The notes: generated by a model not told the origin, from the sequence alone. Shown: positions 29,026 to 38,909, counted from the stretch's first letter. The stretch is DNA of 64,000 nt from an uncultured Clostridia bacterium (GCA_946498095.1 CAMMMX010000002.1:119628-183627); one strand, 5' to 3'. Made by a program: numbers and translations.

Positions 29026-30276
29026 ATGCAGACCTGTCATTTACCCACGGACAGCAGGCTTCAGGAGATCTACGGCAGAGACGTTGCCGCGCAGCGGAAA
29101 CGCTACCAGGAGGCGGCGGAGCATTTTTACGAGACTTTCGGGGGGGATATGGCCGCGGTATCCTTCTTTTCCGCACCAGGGCGGACCGAGATTGGCGGCA
29201 ACCATACCGATCATAACCATGGGATGGTGCTGGCAGGCGGCGTCAACCTTGACGTTATCGCTGTGGTGCGCAAGACAGCCGGCAGCCGCATTGTCGTCCA
29301 GTCGCAGGGGTACCCCTGCGACAACGTTGACTTGTCGGATCTGGATATCGTTGAGGCGGAGAAAAACACGTCGGTTGCCCTGATCCGCGGCATCTGCGCC
29401 CGTTTTCAGCAGCTAGGGTATCAAATCGGCGGGTTTGAAGCGTATACGACCTCGAACGTCCTCAAGGGCTCGGGGTTGTCCTCCTCGGCGGCTTTCGAGG
29501 TTCTCGTTTGCACCATCCTCAGCCACCTGTACAATGAAGGCGCGGTCGACGCTGTCCAATGTGCGCAGATTTCGCAGTATGCGGAAAACGTCTATTTCGG
29601 CAAGCCCTGCGGCCTGATGGACCAGATGGCGTCGGCGGTGGGGGGGCTTGTCCAGATTGACTTTGCCGATCCGAAAAAGCCGGATGTCCGCCAGATCCCG
29701 TACGGTTTCGACGGCAGCGGGCACACGCTTTGCATCGTCGATACCAAGGCGGATCACGCCGACCTGACGGACGAGTACGCGGCGATCCCCGCAGAAATGA
29801 AGGCGGCGGCACAGGTGCTGGGGGTTTCCTTCCTGCGGGAGACGGACAAGGCGTCCGTGCTGGCCCATGCGGCGGACATACGTGCGCAGGCCGGGGACAG
29901 GGCGCTGCTGCGCGCACTGCATTTCTGTGACGAGAACGCACGGGTACTGCGAGAAGCGGACGCGCTGTCACAGGGCGACTTTGATGCGTTTTTGCAACAG
30001 GTGCGGATGTCGGGGAAATCATCTTACGAATATTTGCAGAACGTTTTTGCGCCCCATGCCGCCGGGCGCGAGGTTTGCCTTGCGCTGTACCTGTCCGAGA
30101 TGGTGCTGGACGGCACGGGCGCCTGCCGCGTCCATGGCGGTGGCTTTGCCGGGACCATCCAGGCCTTTGTCCCGCAGGACAGGCTGGACGCGTACGTCCG
30201 CACACTGGAAGGTGTGTTCGGGGAAGGAAGCTGCTATTGCCTGCGCATCCGCGAGCAGGGTGGTATCAGAGTATAA
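29026..30276 (+). CDS. galK: Galactokinase
   Basis: GHMP kinase that phosphorylates galactose at C-1 for the Leloir pathway. The galactokinase signature is in FSAPGRTEIGGNHTDHNHG (residues about 47-65). The ATP-binding SGLSSSAAFEVLV and the GLMDQMASAVGG segment with the catalytic Asp follow, and GACRVHGGGFAGTIQ is the third GHMP motif. 416 residues, slightly longer than the Escherichia coli enzyme. AAAGAAAGGAAC lies before the ATG. No galT or galE is adjacent, so the rest of the pathway is elsewhere. Confidence 0.93.
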   Translation: MQTCHLPTDSRLQEIYGRDVAAQRKRYQEAAEHFYETFGGDMAAVSFFSAPGRTEIGGNHTDHNHGMVLAGGVNLDVIAVVRKTAGSRIVVQSQGYPCDNVDLSDLDIVEAEKNTSVALIRGICARFQQLGYQIGGFEAYTTSNVLKGSGLSSSAAFEVLVCTILSHLYNEGAVDAVQCAQISQYAENVYFGKPCGLMDQMASAVGGLVQIDFADPKKPDVRQIPYGFDGSGHTLCIVDTKADHADLTDEYAAIPAEMKAAAQVLGVSFLRETDKASVLAHAADIRAQAGDRALLRALHFCDENARVLREADALSQGDFDAFLQQVRMSGKSSYEYLQNVFAPHAAGREVCLALYLSEMVLDGTGACRVHGGGFAGTIQAFVPQDRLDAYVRTLEGVFGEGSCYCLRIREQGGIRV

Positions 30277-30601
30277 ATGCCAAAGGGCGTTTTGGAGCGG
30301 CTGAAAACGGCAGAGTCGGCAATGGCGGGGAGAGCAAAAAACGGCGCTGGAATGCCAAAGCCGTTTCAAAAAGGCCTACAGCCGCTGGAACGAGGCTAAG
30401 TCCGGAGGAGAGAATGGGCCGGAATCGGGTCTGCTTTCCCTTTTCCCGTCCAAGGGATGACAGTCTACGCGGGCGGAGCCTGGTTCCGGCCCTTCTGCCT
30501 TCCGAGAGGGCAGAAGGGCCTGTTTGGATAGCGTTTCGGCTTCTGTCCGCTGGTGGTACGAGCGGGCAGTTTTTGTTTGAGAAAAGTGATGAGAACGGGT
30601 A
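30277..30601. other. Intergenic region with a perfect 12-bp inverted repeat
   Basis: No convincing gene. GGCCCTTCTGCC (30488-30499) and GGCAGAAGGGCC (30509-30520) form a strong hairpin, followed by TGTTTGG, so it may be the galK terminator with a poor T-run. The small open frames across it on both strands have no ribosome-binding sites or protein-like features. Confidence 0.6.
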
Positions 30602-30630
30602 TAGGGTTTTTCCTGCAAATGTGTTATAAT
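30602..30630 (+). promoter_or_regulatory. Extended -10 promoter of polA
   Basis: TGT plus TATAAT (30622-30630) with no good -35. The block AAATGTGTTATAATAA is shared base for base with the ligA promoter at 7614-7629. Confidence 0.65.
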
Positions 30631-30800
30631 AACTTTATATGGGATCCGTTTGCGCTGGAACGGCGGAAACGCTGTCAGATGCCCGCTCCCATCCTGCGGC
30701 CATGCGCCGCGCTGGGTGAAAGTGCATTTTGCACGGCGCAACGGATTCCCTCGGATATGGATAAGCCGCACGGAAACGCGTGGCGGAAAGGATAATCAGG

Positions 30801-33314
30801 ATGAAGCTTTTGGCGGTGGACGGCAATAGTATCCTCAACCGTGCCTATTATGGCATCAAGCCTTTAACCAACAAGGAAGGCGTCTTTACCAATGCGGTTT
30901 ACGGCTTCATGACCATGTGGCTGAAGATGATGGAGGAGACCGCGCCGGATATGGTAGCGGTCGCTTTTGATATGCGTGGCCCGACGTTCCGCCATGGTAT
31001 GTATGACGCGTATAAGGCCAACCGCAAGGGGATGCCGCAGGAACTGGCGATGCAGCTGCCTCTCGTCCAGGAACTGCTCTCCGACATGGGGGTCGCGATT
31101 GTACAGCGTGAGGGCTATGAGGGGGACGATATCCTGGGCACGCTGTCGCTGCAATGCGCGCAGCAGGGGGTCGACTGTGTCGTTGCGTCGGGGGACCGTG
31201 ACAACCTGCAGCTGGTGGGCCCTCATACCGTCGTCCGGCTGGTCGCGACCAAGTCGACCGAGGATTACGATGAGGGGATGGTGCAGGAAAAGTATGGCGT
31301 AACGCCTGCGCAGCTGATTGAGGTCAAGGCGCTGATGGGCGACACGTCCGACAATATCCCCGGGGTCAAGGGGATCGGGGAAAAGACGGCGATCCAGCTT
31401 GTGCAGCAGTGTGGGAGCGTCGACGCCTTATACGCCGATCTTGACGCGGTGAAGTGTACCCAAAGCGTCCGGAAAAAGCTGGAGGAGGGCAGGGAGTCGG
31501 CGATATTGTCCCGCAAACTCGCGGTGATCGCGCGGGATGTTCCGCTCTCCGACGATTTGTCCGGCTATCTGTATTCGTTCGAGCGGATGGATCGGCAGAA
31601 GACCGCCGCGCTGCTCAAGCGGCTGGAGGTCTATTCGCTGCTAGGGCGTCTGGGTCTTGCAGACGTGGAAACCGCCCCGGTACAGGAAGAGCTACCCGCC
31701 GCGCAGACGGTAGGGGATGTGTCCGACCTGCATCTGGAAGCAGGGGACACCGCGGTGCTGATGCTGTCGGAAGAGACGCTGTCGGTGTTGAGCGGCGGCG
31801 TCAGCTGTGAGCTGACGTCTTTGGAGGAAATCCGGGCGGTGCTGGAAAGCAGCTGCACCAAAAAGACGCTGGACGCCAAGCTTTTGTACGAATTTGCAAT
31901 CCCGCGCGGGATCGACATACAGGGAATCGTTTTTGATGTGACCGTGGCCGCCTACCTGCTCAATGCCAACGCCACCGACTACTCCCTCACCAAACTGCGC
32001 GACGAATACGGCATCGCCCAGAATCTGCCGGGTATTCAGGCGGTCCGAGACATTTGCAGGAGGATGGAAGAAGAAATCGAACAGGGGGGGATGCGCCGTC
32101 TGATGGAAGAAATCGAGCTCCCGCTCAGCCGCGTCCTTGCCGACATGGAGGACGCCGGCATCGAGGTGGATGTCGAAGGCGTTCGCCGTTTCGGCGGGGA
32201 GGTCAAAAGTCAGCTGGAGGGGCTGGAGGAGGAAATCCACCGGATGGCGGGGTCGGACTTCAACATCAATTCCCCCAAACAGCTTGGCGTGGTGCTGTTT
32301 GAAACCCTCGGCCTGCCGGTGCGCCGCAGGACGAAAAGCGGGTATTCCACCGACGCGGAGGTGCTGGACAGCCTGCGACAGGAGCATCCGATTGTGGAAA
32401 AGGTTCTGGAGTACCGAAAGCTGGCGAAAATGAGCAGCGGCTTTATCGACACGCTGCTGGACAAAGTAGGGGCGGACGGGCGGATTCATTCCTATTTCCG
32501 CCAGACGGAGACCAGGACAGGGCGTATCAGCTCCACTGAGCCGAATTTGCAGAATATCCCGGCGCGCACCCAGTTTGGACGGACGATGCGCAGGTTTTTT
32601 GTCGCCGGGGAGGGGAAGGTCCTGCTCGATGCGGACTATTCCCAGATTGAGCTGCGGGTACTGGCTCATATCGCGGACGATCCGAATATGATCGCCGCTT
32701 TCCAGCAGAATCGGGACATCCATGCGATGACGGCGTCGCAGGTGTTCGGGATGCCGCTGGAGATGGTGACGCCGGAGATGCGTACTGCCGCCAAGGCGGT
32801 TAACTTTGGCATTGTGTACGGGATCGGCGCTTTCTCTTTGTCCAAGGATATCGGCGTTACGGTCAAAGAGGCGGAACAGTATATCAAAGGCTACCTGAGT
32901 ACCTACAGCGGCGTTGACCGCTATATGTCCGAGGCGATCCGGCAGGGGCGGGAGAAGGGCTATGTGACTACGCTGTTCGGGCGCAGGCGGTACGTCCCTG
33001 AACTGGCTGCGTCCAACCGGATGACCAAGGCGTTTGGCGAACGCGTCGCCATGAATGCGCCGATCCAGGGGACGGCGGCGGATATCATCAAAATTGCGAT
33101 GGTGCGGGTCTACGACCGCTTGCGCCGGGAACGGATCGAAGGCAGGCTGATTTTGCAGGTCCATGACGAGCTGATTCTTGAGGTGTCGGACAAGGACGCC
33201 GATCGTGCGGCGGGGATCCTCAAGGAAGAGATGGAACATGCCGTGGATCTGACCGTGCCGATGCTGGTCGATGTGCAGAGAGGAAAGACCTGGTATGATA
33301 CGAAAGGAAACTGA
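30801..33314 (+). CDS. polA: DNA polymerase I
   Basis: Fills gaps and removes RNA primers. An N-terminal 5'-3' exonuclease domain (LLAVDGNSILNRAYYG, YKANRKGMPQELA, GDTSDNIPGVKGIGEKTA) is followed by a shortened 3'-5' exonuclease-like region (about 300-430) in which the usual DxE motif is not seen, so proofreading is probably lost, as in many Gram-positive PolA. The polymerase domain is intact: TGRISSTEPNLQNIP, DADYSQIELRVLAH, and the O-helix RTAAKAVNFGIVYG, then QVHDELILE. ATG 30801 is chosen because MKLLAVDGN is the typical start; the frame is open from 30780. It heads the polA-ywlE-rimI-tsaD run with gaps of three bases or overlaps. Confidence 0.97.
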   Translation: MKLLAVDGNSILNRAYYGIKPLTNKEGVFTNAVYGFMTMWLKMMEETAPDMVAVAFDMRGPTFRHGMYDAYKANRKGMPQELAMQLPLVQELLSDMGVAIVQREGYEGDDILGTLSLQCAQQGVDCVVASGDRDNLQLVGPHTVVRLVATKSTEDYDEGMVQEKYGVTPAQLIEVKALMGDTSDNIPGVKGIGEKTAIQLVQQCGSVDALYADLDAVKCTQSVRKKLEEGRESAILSRKLAVIARDVPLSDDLSGYLYSFERMDRQKTAALLKRLEVYSLLGRLGLADVETAPVQEELPAAQTVGDVSDLHLEAGDTAVLMLSEETLSVLSGGVSCELTSLEEIRAVLESSCTKKTLDAKLLYEFAIPRGIDIQGIVFDVTVAAYLLNANATDYSLTKLRDEYGIAQNLPGIQAVRDICRRMEEEIEQGGMRRLMEEIELPLSRVLADMEDAGIEVDVEGVRRFGGEVKSQLEGLEEEIHRMAGSDFNINSPKQLGVVLFETLGLPVRRRTKSGYSTDAEVLDSLRQEHPIVEKVLEYRKLAKMSSGFIDTLLDKVGADGRIHSYFRQTETRTGRISSTEPNLQNIPARTQFGRTMRRFFVAGEGKVLLDADYSQIELRVLAHIADDPNMIAAFQQNRDIHAMTASQVFGMPLEMVTPEMRTAAKAVNFGIVYGIGAFSLSKDIGVTVKEAEQYIKGYLSTYSGVDRYMSEAIRQGREKGYVTTLFGRRRYVPELAASNRMTKAFGERVAMNAPIQGTAADIIKIAMVRVYDRLRRERIEGRLILQVHDELILEVSDKDADRAAGILKEEMEHAVDLTVPMLVDVQRGKTWYDTKGN

Positions 33315-33317
33315 GCG

Positions 33318-33767
33318 ATGCGAAGGCTGTTAATCGTTTGTACGGGCAATACCTGCCGTAGCCCCATGGCAGAGGGGATTGTGCGCGATTTGGCACGGCA
33401 GCGGGGGTTACCCATCGAGGTGTCCAGCGCCGGGATTGCCGCTATGCCGGGGGATGCGGTGTCGCCGAATGCGGTGGAGGCGCTTGGGGAGATAGGGATC
33501 GATATTTCCGCGCACCGATCGTCGCCGCTTCGCCTGGACACGCTGACGTCTGCGGATGAAATCTATGTCATGAGCCCTTCCCACCGTGCGGCTATCCTGG
33601 ACGGCGTCAGGCCGTATTGTACGCCGTCCGAGGGAGAGAAAATCGCAGGCAGGATTACGGTGCTGAACGTCCCGGATCCGTTTGGCGGGGACCTGGAGGC
33701 GTACCGGTGCTGCCGGGATGTGCTGCGGGCTTACTTTGAAAAAAGGCTGGGAGAAGAAGATGCATAA
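33318..33767 (+). CDS. ywlE: Low-molecular-weight phosphatase, probable protein-arginine phosphatase (YwlE type)
   Basis: A 149-residue member of the LMW protein-tyrosine phosphatase family. The P-loop is CTGNTCRSP with nucleophile C8 and R14; the general acid lies in VPDPFGG. Thr at residue 12 corresponds to T11 of Bacillus YwlE, the residue that favours phosphoarginine over phosphotyrosine. By analogy it would reverse McsB arginine phosphorylation that marks proteins for ClpCP. It begins four bases after the polA stop and overlaps rimI by eight bases. A tyrosine phosphatase is the alternative. Confidence 0.88.
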   Translation: MRRLLIVCTGNTCRSPMAEGIVRDLARQRGLPIEVSSAGIAAMPGDAVSPNAVEALGEIGIDISAHRSSPLRLDTLTSADEIYVMSPSHRAAILDGVRPYCTPSEGEKIAGRITVLNVPDPFGGDLEAYRCCRDVLRAYFEKRLGEEDA

Positions 33768-34248
33768 ACTGTCGATCGTACCGATGGAAGAGTCGCAGTT
33801 GGATCCGATCCATACGATCGAGCGCGCTTGTTTTACCGACGCCTGGTCCAGAAACGCTTTCCTGTCGGATATCCGTTATGACAAAGGCGTTTGCCTGACC
33901 GCGCTGTGGGACAGCCGGGTTGCGGGCTATCTGATGGCGGTGATTGTGCTGGACGAATGCAGCCTCAACAATATCGCGGTGGATCCCTCCTGCCGGCGCA
34001 AAGGCGTCGCGCGGGCGCTGCTGGACAGGCTGCTTGCTATCTGCCGGGAACGCGGATGCGCCAGTGTGACGCTGGAAGTGCGGGAAAGTAATTTTGCGGC
34101 GCAGTCGCTCTACCTCAGCTACGGCTTTGAACAGGTGGGGCGGCGGGAGAGGTATTATACGTCGCCAAGCGAGGCGGCGGTCTTGATGACTAAAAATCTG
34201 GACCGGCGGGAAGAGGCCGGCGGATACATAGAAAGGGGAGGCAAATGA
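33760..34248 (+). CDS. rimI: Ribosomal-protein-alanine N-acetyltransferase family (RimI)
   Basis: A GNAT protein of about 162 residues. The acetyl-CoA loop is RRKGVARALL; ERACFTDAWSRNAF and LEVRESNFAAQSLYLSYGF are typical of RimI. ATG 33760 lies inside the end of ywlE, after GGGAGAAGAAG, and the stop overlaps tsaD by four bases. The ywlE-like/rimI/tsaD order agrees with the common rimI-tsaD pairing in Firmicutes. Besides ribosomal protein S18 it may acetylate other N-termini. Confidence 0.92.
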   Translation: MHKLSIVPMEESQLDPIHTIERACFTDAWSRNAFLSDIRYDKGVCLTALWDSRVAGYLMAVIVLDECSLNNIAVDPSCRRKGVARALLDRLLAICRERGCASVTLEVRESNFAAQSLYLSYGFEQVGRRERYYTSPSEAAVLMTKNLDRREEAGGYIERGGK

Positions 34249-35270
34249 GGATACTGGGAATCGAAAGCTCCTGCGACGAAACAGCCGCCGCTGTGGTGGA
34301 GGATGGGACCAAGGTGCTTTCGTCGGTCATTGCGTCCCAGGTGGATGAGCACAAGCTGTATGGCGGCGTCGTGCCGGAAATCGCTTCGAGGCGGCATTGT
34401 GAGAATATCTGCTGGGTGGTGTCACAGGCGATGGAAGAGGCGGGTACAACGCTGGATGCGCTGGATGCCATCGCTGTTACCTATGCGCCGGGGTTGATTG
34501 GCGCGCTTTTGGTGGGCGTCAACTTTGCCAAAGGACTGAGCCTGGCGTCGGGAAAGACGCTGGTGCCGGTGCATCATATCAAGGGGCATATTGCGGCAAA
34601 CCATATCGCCCACCCAACGTTGCAGCCCCCCTATATCTGCCTGGTTGCGTCGGGCGGGCACAGCCATATCGTGCGTGTGCGCAGCCACACGTCATTTGAG
34701 GTACTGGGGCGGACGACGGACGACGCGGCGGGGGAGGCGTTCGACAAGGTCGCACGCGTGATAGGGTTTCCTTATCCGGGGGGCGTGCAGATCGACAAGG
34801 CCGCGCAAAACGGCAACCCGGACGCTTACCGTCTGCCGAAGCCGCATGCGGCCGGCCCGTACGACTTCAGCTTTTCCGGCCTCAAGACAGCGGTGATCAA
34901 CTTGGTCCATCACGCGCAGCAGAAAGGGGAAACCATCCATCCTGACGATGTTGCGGCCTCCTTTCAAAAAACGGTGTGCGAGATTTTGGTGGACAAGCTG
35001 ATGCGTGCTGCACAGGACTACGGATTGGACGTCGTCGCAGTTGCAGGAGGGGTCAGCGCCAACAGCGGTCTGCGCGCCCTGCTGGAGAAGGAGGCGTCCC
35101 GGCGGGGCATGCAGCTGTACATGCCCCCGCTGCCGCTGTGCGGCGACAATGCGGCGATGATCGCCAGTCAAGGCTATTACGAGCTGCTGGACGGACGGTG
35201 GGCCGGTGCGGATCTCAATGCGGCCGCTTCCATGGATTTGGAAAGGGATAACGAAAGTTACCGAAAATAA
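34245..35270 (+). CDS. tsaD: tRNA N6-threonylcarbamoyltransferase (TsaD)
   Basis: Transfers threonylcarbamoyl to A37 of ANN-reading tRNAs, together with TsaB/TsaE. The N-terminal ILGIESSCDETAAAVVEDG, the metal-binding HHIKGH near residue 109-114, VASGGHSHIV, and AVAGGVSANSGLR are signature sequences of the ASKHA-fold Kae1/TsaD family. 341 residues, standard. The ATG overlaps the rimI stop. Confidence 0.97.
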   Translation: MRILGIESSCDETAAAVVEDGTKVLSSVIASQVDEHKLYGGVVPEIASRRHCENICWVVSQAMEEAGTTLDALDAIAVTYAPGLIGALLVGVNFAKGLSLASGKTLVPVHHIKGHIAANHIAHPTLQPPYICLVASGGHSHIVRVRSHTSFEVLGRTTDDAAGEAFDKVARVIGFPYPGGVQIDKAAQNGNPDAYRLPKPHAAGPYDFSFSGLKTAVINLVHHAQQKGETIHPDDVAASFQKTVCEILVDKLMRAAQDYGLDVVAVAGGVSANSGLRALLEKEASRRGMQLYMPPLPLCGDNAAMIASQGYYELLDGRWAGADLNAAASMDLERDNESYRK

Positions 35271-35295
35271 TACGGAATATTCATGGATAGCACTA

Positions 35296-35324
35296 TTGAT
35301 TTTTACAAATATTTATAATACAAT
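35296..35324 (+). promoter_or_regulatory. Promoter of pckG
   Basis: TTGATT (35296-35301) and TACAAT (35319-35324) are 17 bases apart; an overlapping TATAAT at 35314-35319 is an alternative -10. The leader to the start codon is about 180 bases. Confidence 0.7.
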
Positions 35325-35383
35325 GGTAATGTGGGAAATATGTGGATTTCCTAATGGAACTGTACGGGTGTGTGGTTTTTCTA

Positions 35384-35490
35384 TCCGTCCGAGATGGGAC
35401 GGAGGGGAAAAGCCGTCTGCCGGACGGTTTTAAAAAAACGCTTAGCATTACCGGCACGGGAGCTTCCCAAAGCTCCTGTCCGGTTGAACA
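35384..35490 (+). promoter_or_regulatory. Structured leader of pckG with competing hairpins
   Basis: TCCGTCC (35384-35390) can pair with GGACGGA (35397-35403). GCCGTC (35411) can pair with GGACGGT just downstream, and that stem is followed by TTTTAAAAAAA. TCCGTCC could instead pair with the later CCGGACGG. A third, longer hairpin, ACCGG...AGCT/AGCT...CCGGT, spans 35449-35485 just before the ribosome-binding site GAAAGGAG. The layout looks like an attenuator, but no known riboswitch class is recognised. Confidence 0.45.
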
Positions 35491-35511
35491 TTTTGAAAGG
35501 AGATTCAAAAT

Positions 35512-37278
35512 ATGCTGACGAAAAACAAAAATGTGCTGGACTGGGTTGACAAAATGGTTGCCCTGACCAAGCCGGACGAGGTTGTCTGGATTGACGGCAG
35601 CGACGAGCAGCTGGAGCAGATCCGCGCGAAAAGCGTGGCGAGCGGCGAGATGCAGGCGCTCAACCAGGAAAAACTGCCGGGCTGCTATCTCCACCGTACC
35701 GCCATCAACGACGTTGCGCGTGTAGAACATAGAACCTTCATCTGCTCCAGAAAAGAAGAGGACGCCGGCCCGACCAACAACTGGTGGAACCCCACAGAGG
35801 CTTATGCCGAGCTGTCTAAGCTCTTCGACGGCTGCATGAAGGGCCGTACCATGTATGTCATCCCTTACTCCATGGGCCCGATTGGTTCTGAGTTCTCCAA
35901 GGTTGGCGTCGAGCTGACCGATTCTACCTATGTTGTTCTGAACATGGACATCATGACCCGTATGGGCAAGCAGGCGTTTGATCATCTGGGAGACGAGTCC
36001 AACGACTTTGTCCGCGGCCTGCATTCCAAGGCCCAGCTTGACGAGGAGAAGCGCTACATCTGCCACTTCCCGGAGGACAACACCATTTGGTCCATCAACT
36101 CCGGTTACGGCGGAAACGTGCTGCTCGGCAAGAAGTGCTTTGCGCTGAGAATTGCGTCCTACCAGGGCAAGAACGAGGGCTGGATGGCCGAGCATATGCT
36201 CATCCTCGGTATTGAGAATCCACAGGGCGAAGTGAAATACATCGCGGCGGCATTCCCGTCCGCCTGTGGCAAGACCAACCTTGCTATGCTGATTCCGCCG
36301 CAGCTGTACCGTGACAAGGGCTACAAAGTATGGTGTGTCGGCGACGATATCGCTTGGCTGAGAATCGGTCCGGACGGCCGCCTGTGGGCGATCAACCCCG
36401 AGAACGGCTTCTTCGGCGTTGCTCCCGGCACAAGCGAGAAGTCGAATCCGAACGCGCTGGCTTCGACCCGCCAGGGAACGATCTTCACCAACGTTGTGCA
36501 GAATCTGGACGACAATACGGTGTGGTGGGAAGGTCTGGACAAGAATCCGCCTAAGAACGCGCTGAACTGGAAGGGCGAGAAATGGGATCCCGCTTCCGGG
36601 GAGAAGGGTGCGCATCCGAACAGCCGCTTTACTGCACCTGCCAAAAACTGCCCCTGCATCAGCCCCGAATTCAATAACCCGCAGGGCGTGCCGATCTCCG
36701 CGATTATTTTCGGCGGCAGACGTGCGAAAACTGCTCCGCTGGTCTATCAGTCCTTTGACTGGAACCATGGCGTCTTCGTAGGTTCCATCATGGCTTCCGA
36801 GACAACCGCTGCTGCGACAGGTAAAGTCGGCGTTGTCCGTCGTGACCCGATGGCGATGCTGCCGTTCTGCGGCTACCATATGGGCGACTACTTCGCGCAC
36901 TGGATCGAAATGGGCAAGAAGCTCGGCGACAAGGCGCCGAAGATCTTCAATACCAACTGGTTCCGTACCGACGAGGAAGGGCACTTCATCTGGCCGGGCT
37001 TCGGCGACAACATGCGTGTCCTGATGTGGATCCTGGGCCGCTGCGAAGGCACCGTCGACGCGGTTGAGACGCCGATTGGTTATGAGCCTAAGCCGGAAGA
37101 CATCAATGTCGAGGGCTTGGATATCGATACCGAGGTCGTCAAGGGCCTGCTGGACGTTGACAAGGCGCTTTGGAAAGAGGAAGCCGCCGGTATCCGCGAG
37201 TTCTACGGCAAGTTTGGCGACAAGCTGCCTCAGGAGCTGAAGGATCAGCTGGCTGGGCTGGAAAAGAGACTGGGCTAA
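35512..37278 (+). CDS. pckG: Phosphoenolpyruvate carboxykinase (GTP)
   Basis: Interconverts oxaloacetate and phosphoenolpyruvate with GTP/GDP. 588 residues and the sequence pattern are those of the GTP enzyme, not of the shorter ATP form: RTMYVIPYSMGPIGS, the substrate-binding NNWWNP, the P-loop with its reactive Cys in FPSACGKTN (Cys about residue 252), and the later FDWNHGVFVGS. GAAAGGAGAT precedes the ATG. Codon use is strongly biased to C-ending codons, suggesting high expression. It has its own promoter, leader and terminator. Confidence 0.96.
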   Translation: MLTKNKNVLDWVDKMVALTKPDEVVWIDGSDEQLEQIRAKSVASGEMQALNQEKLPGCYLHRTAINDVARVEHRTFICSRKEEDAGPTNNWWNPTEAYAELSKLFDGCMKGRTMYVIPYSMGPIGSEFSKVGVELTDSTYVVLNMDIMTRMGKQAFDHLGDESNDFVRGLHSKAQLDEEKRYICHFPEDNTIWSINSGYGGNVLLGKKCFALRIASYQGKNEGWMAEHMLILGIENPQGEVKYIAAAFPSACGKTNLAMLIPPQLYRDKGYKVWCVGDDIAWLRIGPDGRLWAINPENGFFGVAPGTSEKSNPNALASTRQGTIFTNVVQNLDDNTVWWEGLDKNPPKNALNWKGEKWDPASGEKGAHPNSRFTAPAKNCPCISPEFNNPQGVPISAIIFGGRRAKTAPLVYQSFDWNHGVFVGSIMASETTAAATGKVGVVRRDPMAMLPFCGYHMGDYFAHWIEMGKKLGDKAPKIFNTNWFRTDEEGHFIWPGFGDNMRVLMWILGRCEGTVDAVETPIGYEPKPEDINVEGLDIDTEVVKGLLDVDKALWKEEAAGIREFYGKFGDKLPQELKDQLAGLEKRLG

Positions 37279-37301
37279 CCCGGGGAAACGTATTTGAATC
37301 T

Positions 37302-37338
37302 CAAAAACGGCGTCTTTTTCGAAAGGTGCCGTTTTTTT
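37302..37338 (+). terminator. Terminator after pckG
   Basis: AAAAACGGC and GCCGTTTTTT enclose a loop of about 18 bases, ending in a run of seven T. Confidence 0.88.
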
Positions 37339-37340
37339 AC

Positions 37341-37369
37341 TTGTTAAATGCGGGCTTTTCAGTTATAAT
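37341..37369 (+). promoter_or_regulatory. Promoter of asnS
   Basis: TTGTTA (37341-37346), 17-base spacer, TATAAT (37364-37369). Confidence 0.85.
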
Positions 37370-37438
37370 AGAAAATATATACATCGCATGTTCCGACAAA
37401 CGGTGTATCAACTCAATCAGGAAAGGAAGCAGAGACTT

Positions 37439-38833
37439 ATGCAGCGAGTCGATATCAAAAGACTCTATGAGGATCCGCAGAGCTTCGCAGGCCGGACCGT
37501 GAAGGTCGCCGGTTGGATCCGTACCCTGCGCGACAGCAAGGCGCTTGGGTTTATCGAGCTCAATGACGGCAGCTCCTTTAAGGGCGTACAAATCGTATTT
37601 GAGGATGGCGCTGTCAATAATTATAAGGAGATCGCGAAGCAGAATGTGGGCGCTTCCATTGTGGTTGAGGGAGAGTTTGTCCTGACGCCCCAGGCAAAGC
37701 AGCCGTTTGAAATCAAGGCGTCCGCGATTACGGTGGAGGGCCCTTCTTCGCCGGAATACCCGCTTCAGAAAAAACGCCATTCCATCGAATATTTGCGCAG
37801 CATCGCGCATTTGCGCCCGAGGACCAACACCTTCAGCGCGGTGTTTCGTGTCCGCAGCGTCGCGGCGTATGCGATCCATACCTTCTTCAACGAACGCGGC
37901 TTCGTATATGCTCATACGCCGCTCATTACCGCCAGCGACTGCGAGGGCGCGGGCGAGATGTTCCGTGTCACGACGCTTCCGCCTGTGGCGCCGCCGATGA
38001 CGCCGGATGGGCAGGTGGACTATTCCCAGGACTTTTTCGGCAAGGCCGCCAACTTGACGGTGTCCGGCCAGCTGGAAGGGGAATGTATGGCAATGGCGTT
38101 TGGAAAGGTTTACACCTTTGGGCCAACCTTCCGTGCTGAGAATTCCAACACGCCCCGTCATGCCGCCGAGTTCTGGATGATCGAGCCCGAAATTGCCTTT
38201 GCCGATTTGCAGGACGATATGGAGCTTGCGCGTGATATGATGAAGTTTGTCCTGCGCTACGTGTTGGAAAAATGCCCGGACGAAATGCGGTTTTTCAACG
38301 ATTTCTTCGATAAGACGCTGCTCCAGCGCCTGGAGTTTATCATTGAGTCCGACTTTGCCAAGGTGACCTACACCGAAGCGGTGGAGATGCTGGAGAAGGT
38401 TAACGACCGTTTCGAGTACAAGGTATCGTGGGGCTGTGACTTGCAGACCGAACACGAACGCTATCTGACGGAGGAGGTATTCAAAAAGCCCCTGTTCGTC
38501 ATTGACTACCCCAAGGAAATCAAGGCGTTTTATATGCGTCTCAACGACGACGGCAAGACGGTCGCCGCTATGGATATGCTGGTGCCCGGCGTGGGCGAGA
38601 TCATCGGCGGCAGCCAGAGGGAGGAGCGCTTGGAAGTGCTGCAGGCGCGTTTGAAAGAGCTGGGGCTGAAGGAAGAGGATTACAGTTGGTACCTTGACCT
38701 CAGACGGTTTGGCAGCACCAAGCACAGCGGCTTCGGTCTGGGCTTTGAACGCCTGCTCATGTACATGACCGGTGTGTCAAACATCCGCGATGTACTGCCT
38801 TTCCCACGTACGGCGGGCTCTGCCGAATATTGA
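37439..38833 (+). CDS. asnS: Asparaginyl-tRNA synthetase
   Basis: Class IIb synthetase charging tRNA(Asn). The N-terminal OB-fold ([21 protein letters not shown]) binds the anticodon; the catalytic part has [13 protein letters not shown] (motif 2) and the motif 3 segment [15 protein letters not shown], ending in RDVLPFPR. About 464 residues, standard. ATG 37439 gives the normal start MQRVDIKRL, after GGAAAGGA. The genome therefore has both AsnRS and GatCAB; GatCAB would then serve mainly Gln-tRNA(Gln). Confidence 0.95.
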   Translation: MQRVDIKRLYEDPQSFAGRTVKVAGWIRTLRDSKALGFIELNDGSSFKGVQIVFEDGAVNNYKEIAKQNVGASIVVEGEFVLTPQAKQPFEIKASAITVEGPSSPEYPLQKKRHSIEYLRSIAHLRPRTNTFSAVFRVRSVAAYAIHTFFNERGFVYAHTPLITASDCEGAGEMFRVTTLPPVAPPMTPDGQVDYSQDFFGKAANLTVSGQLEGECMAMAFGKVYTFGPTFRAENSNTPRHAAEFWMIEPEIAFADLQDDMELARDMMKFVLRYVLEKCPDEMRFFNDFFDKTLLQRLEFIIESDFAKVTYTEAVEMLEKVNDRFEYKVSWGCDLQTEHERYLTEEVFKKPLFVIDYPKEIKAFYMRLNDDGKTVAAMDMLVPGVGEIIGGSQREERLEVLQARLKELGLKEEDYSWYLDLRRFGSTKHSGFGLGFERLLMYMTGVSNIRDVLPFPRTAGSAEY

Positions 38834-38909
38834 TCCGTCTACCGTCCTCCGTCGGCGGCAGATTCGTCTGAGGGCGGCAAATGGCGGCGTAGGCTAATGC
38901 ATGAAAGAG

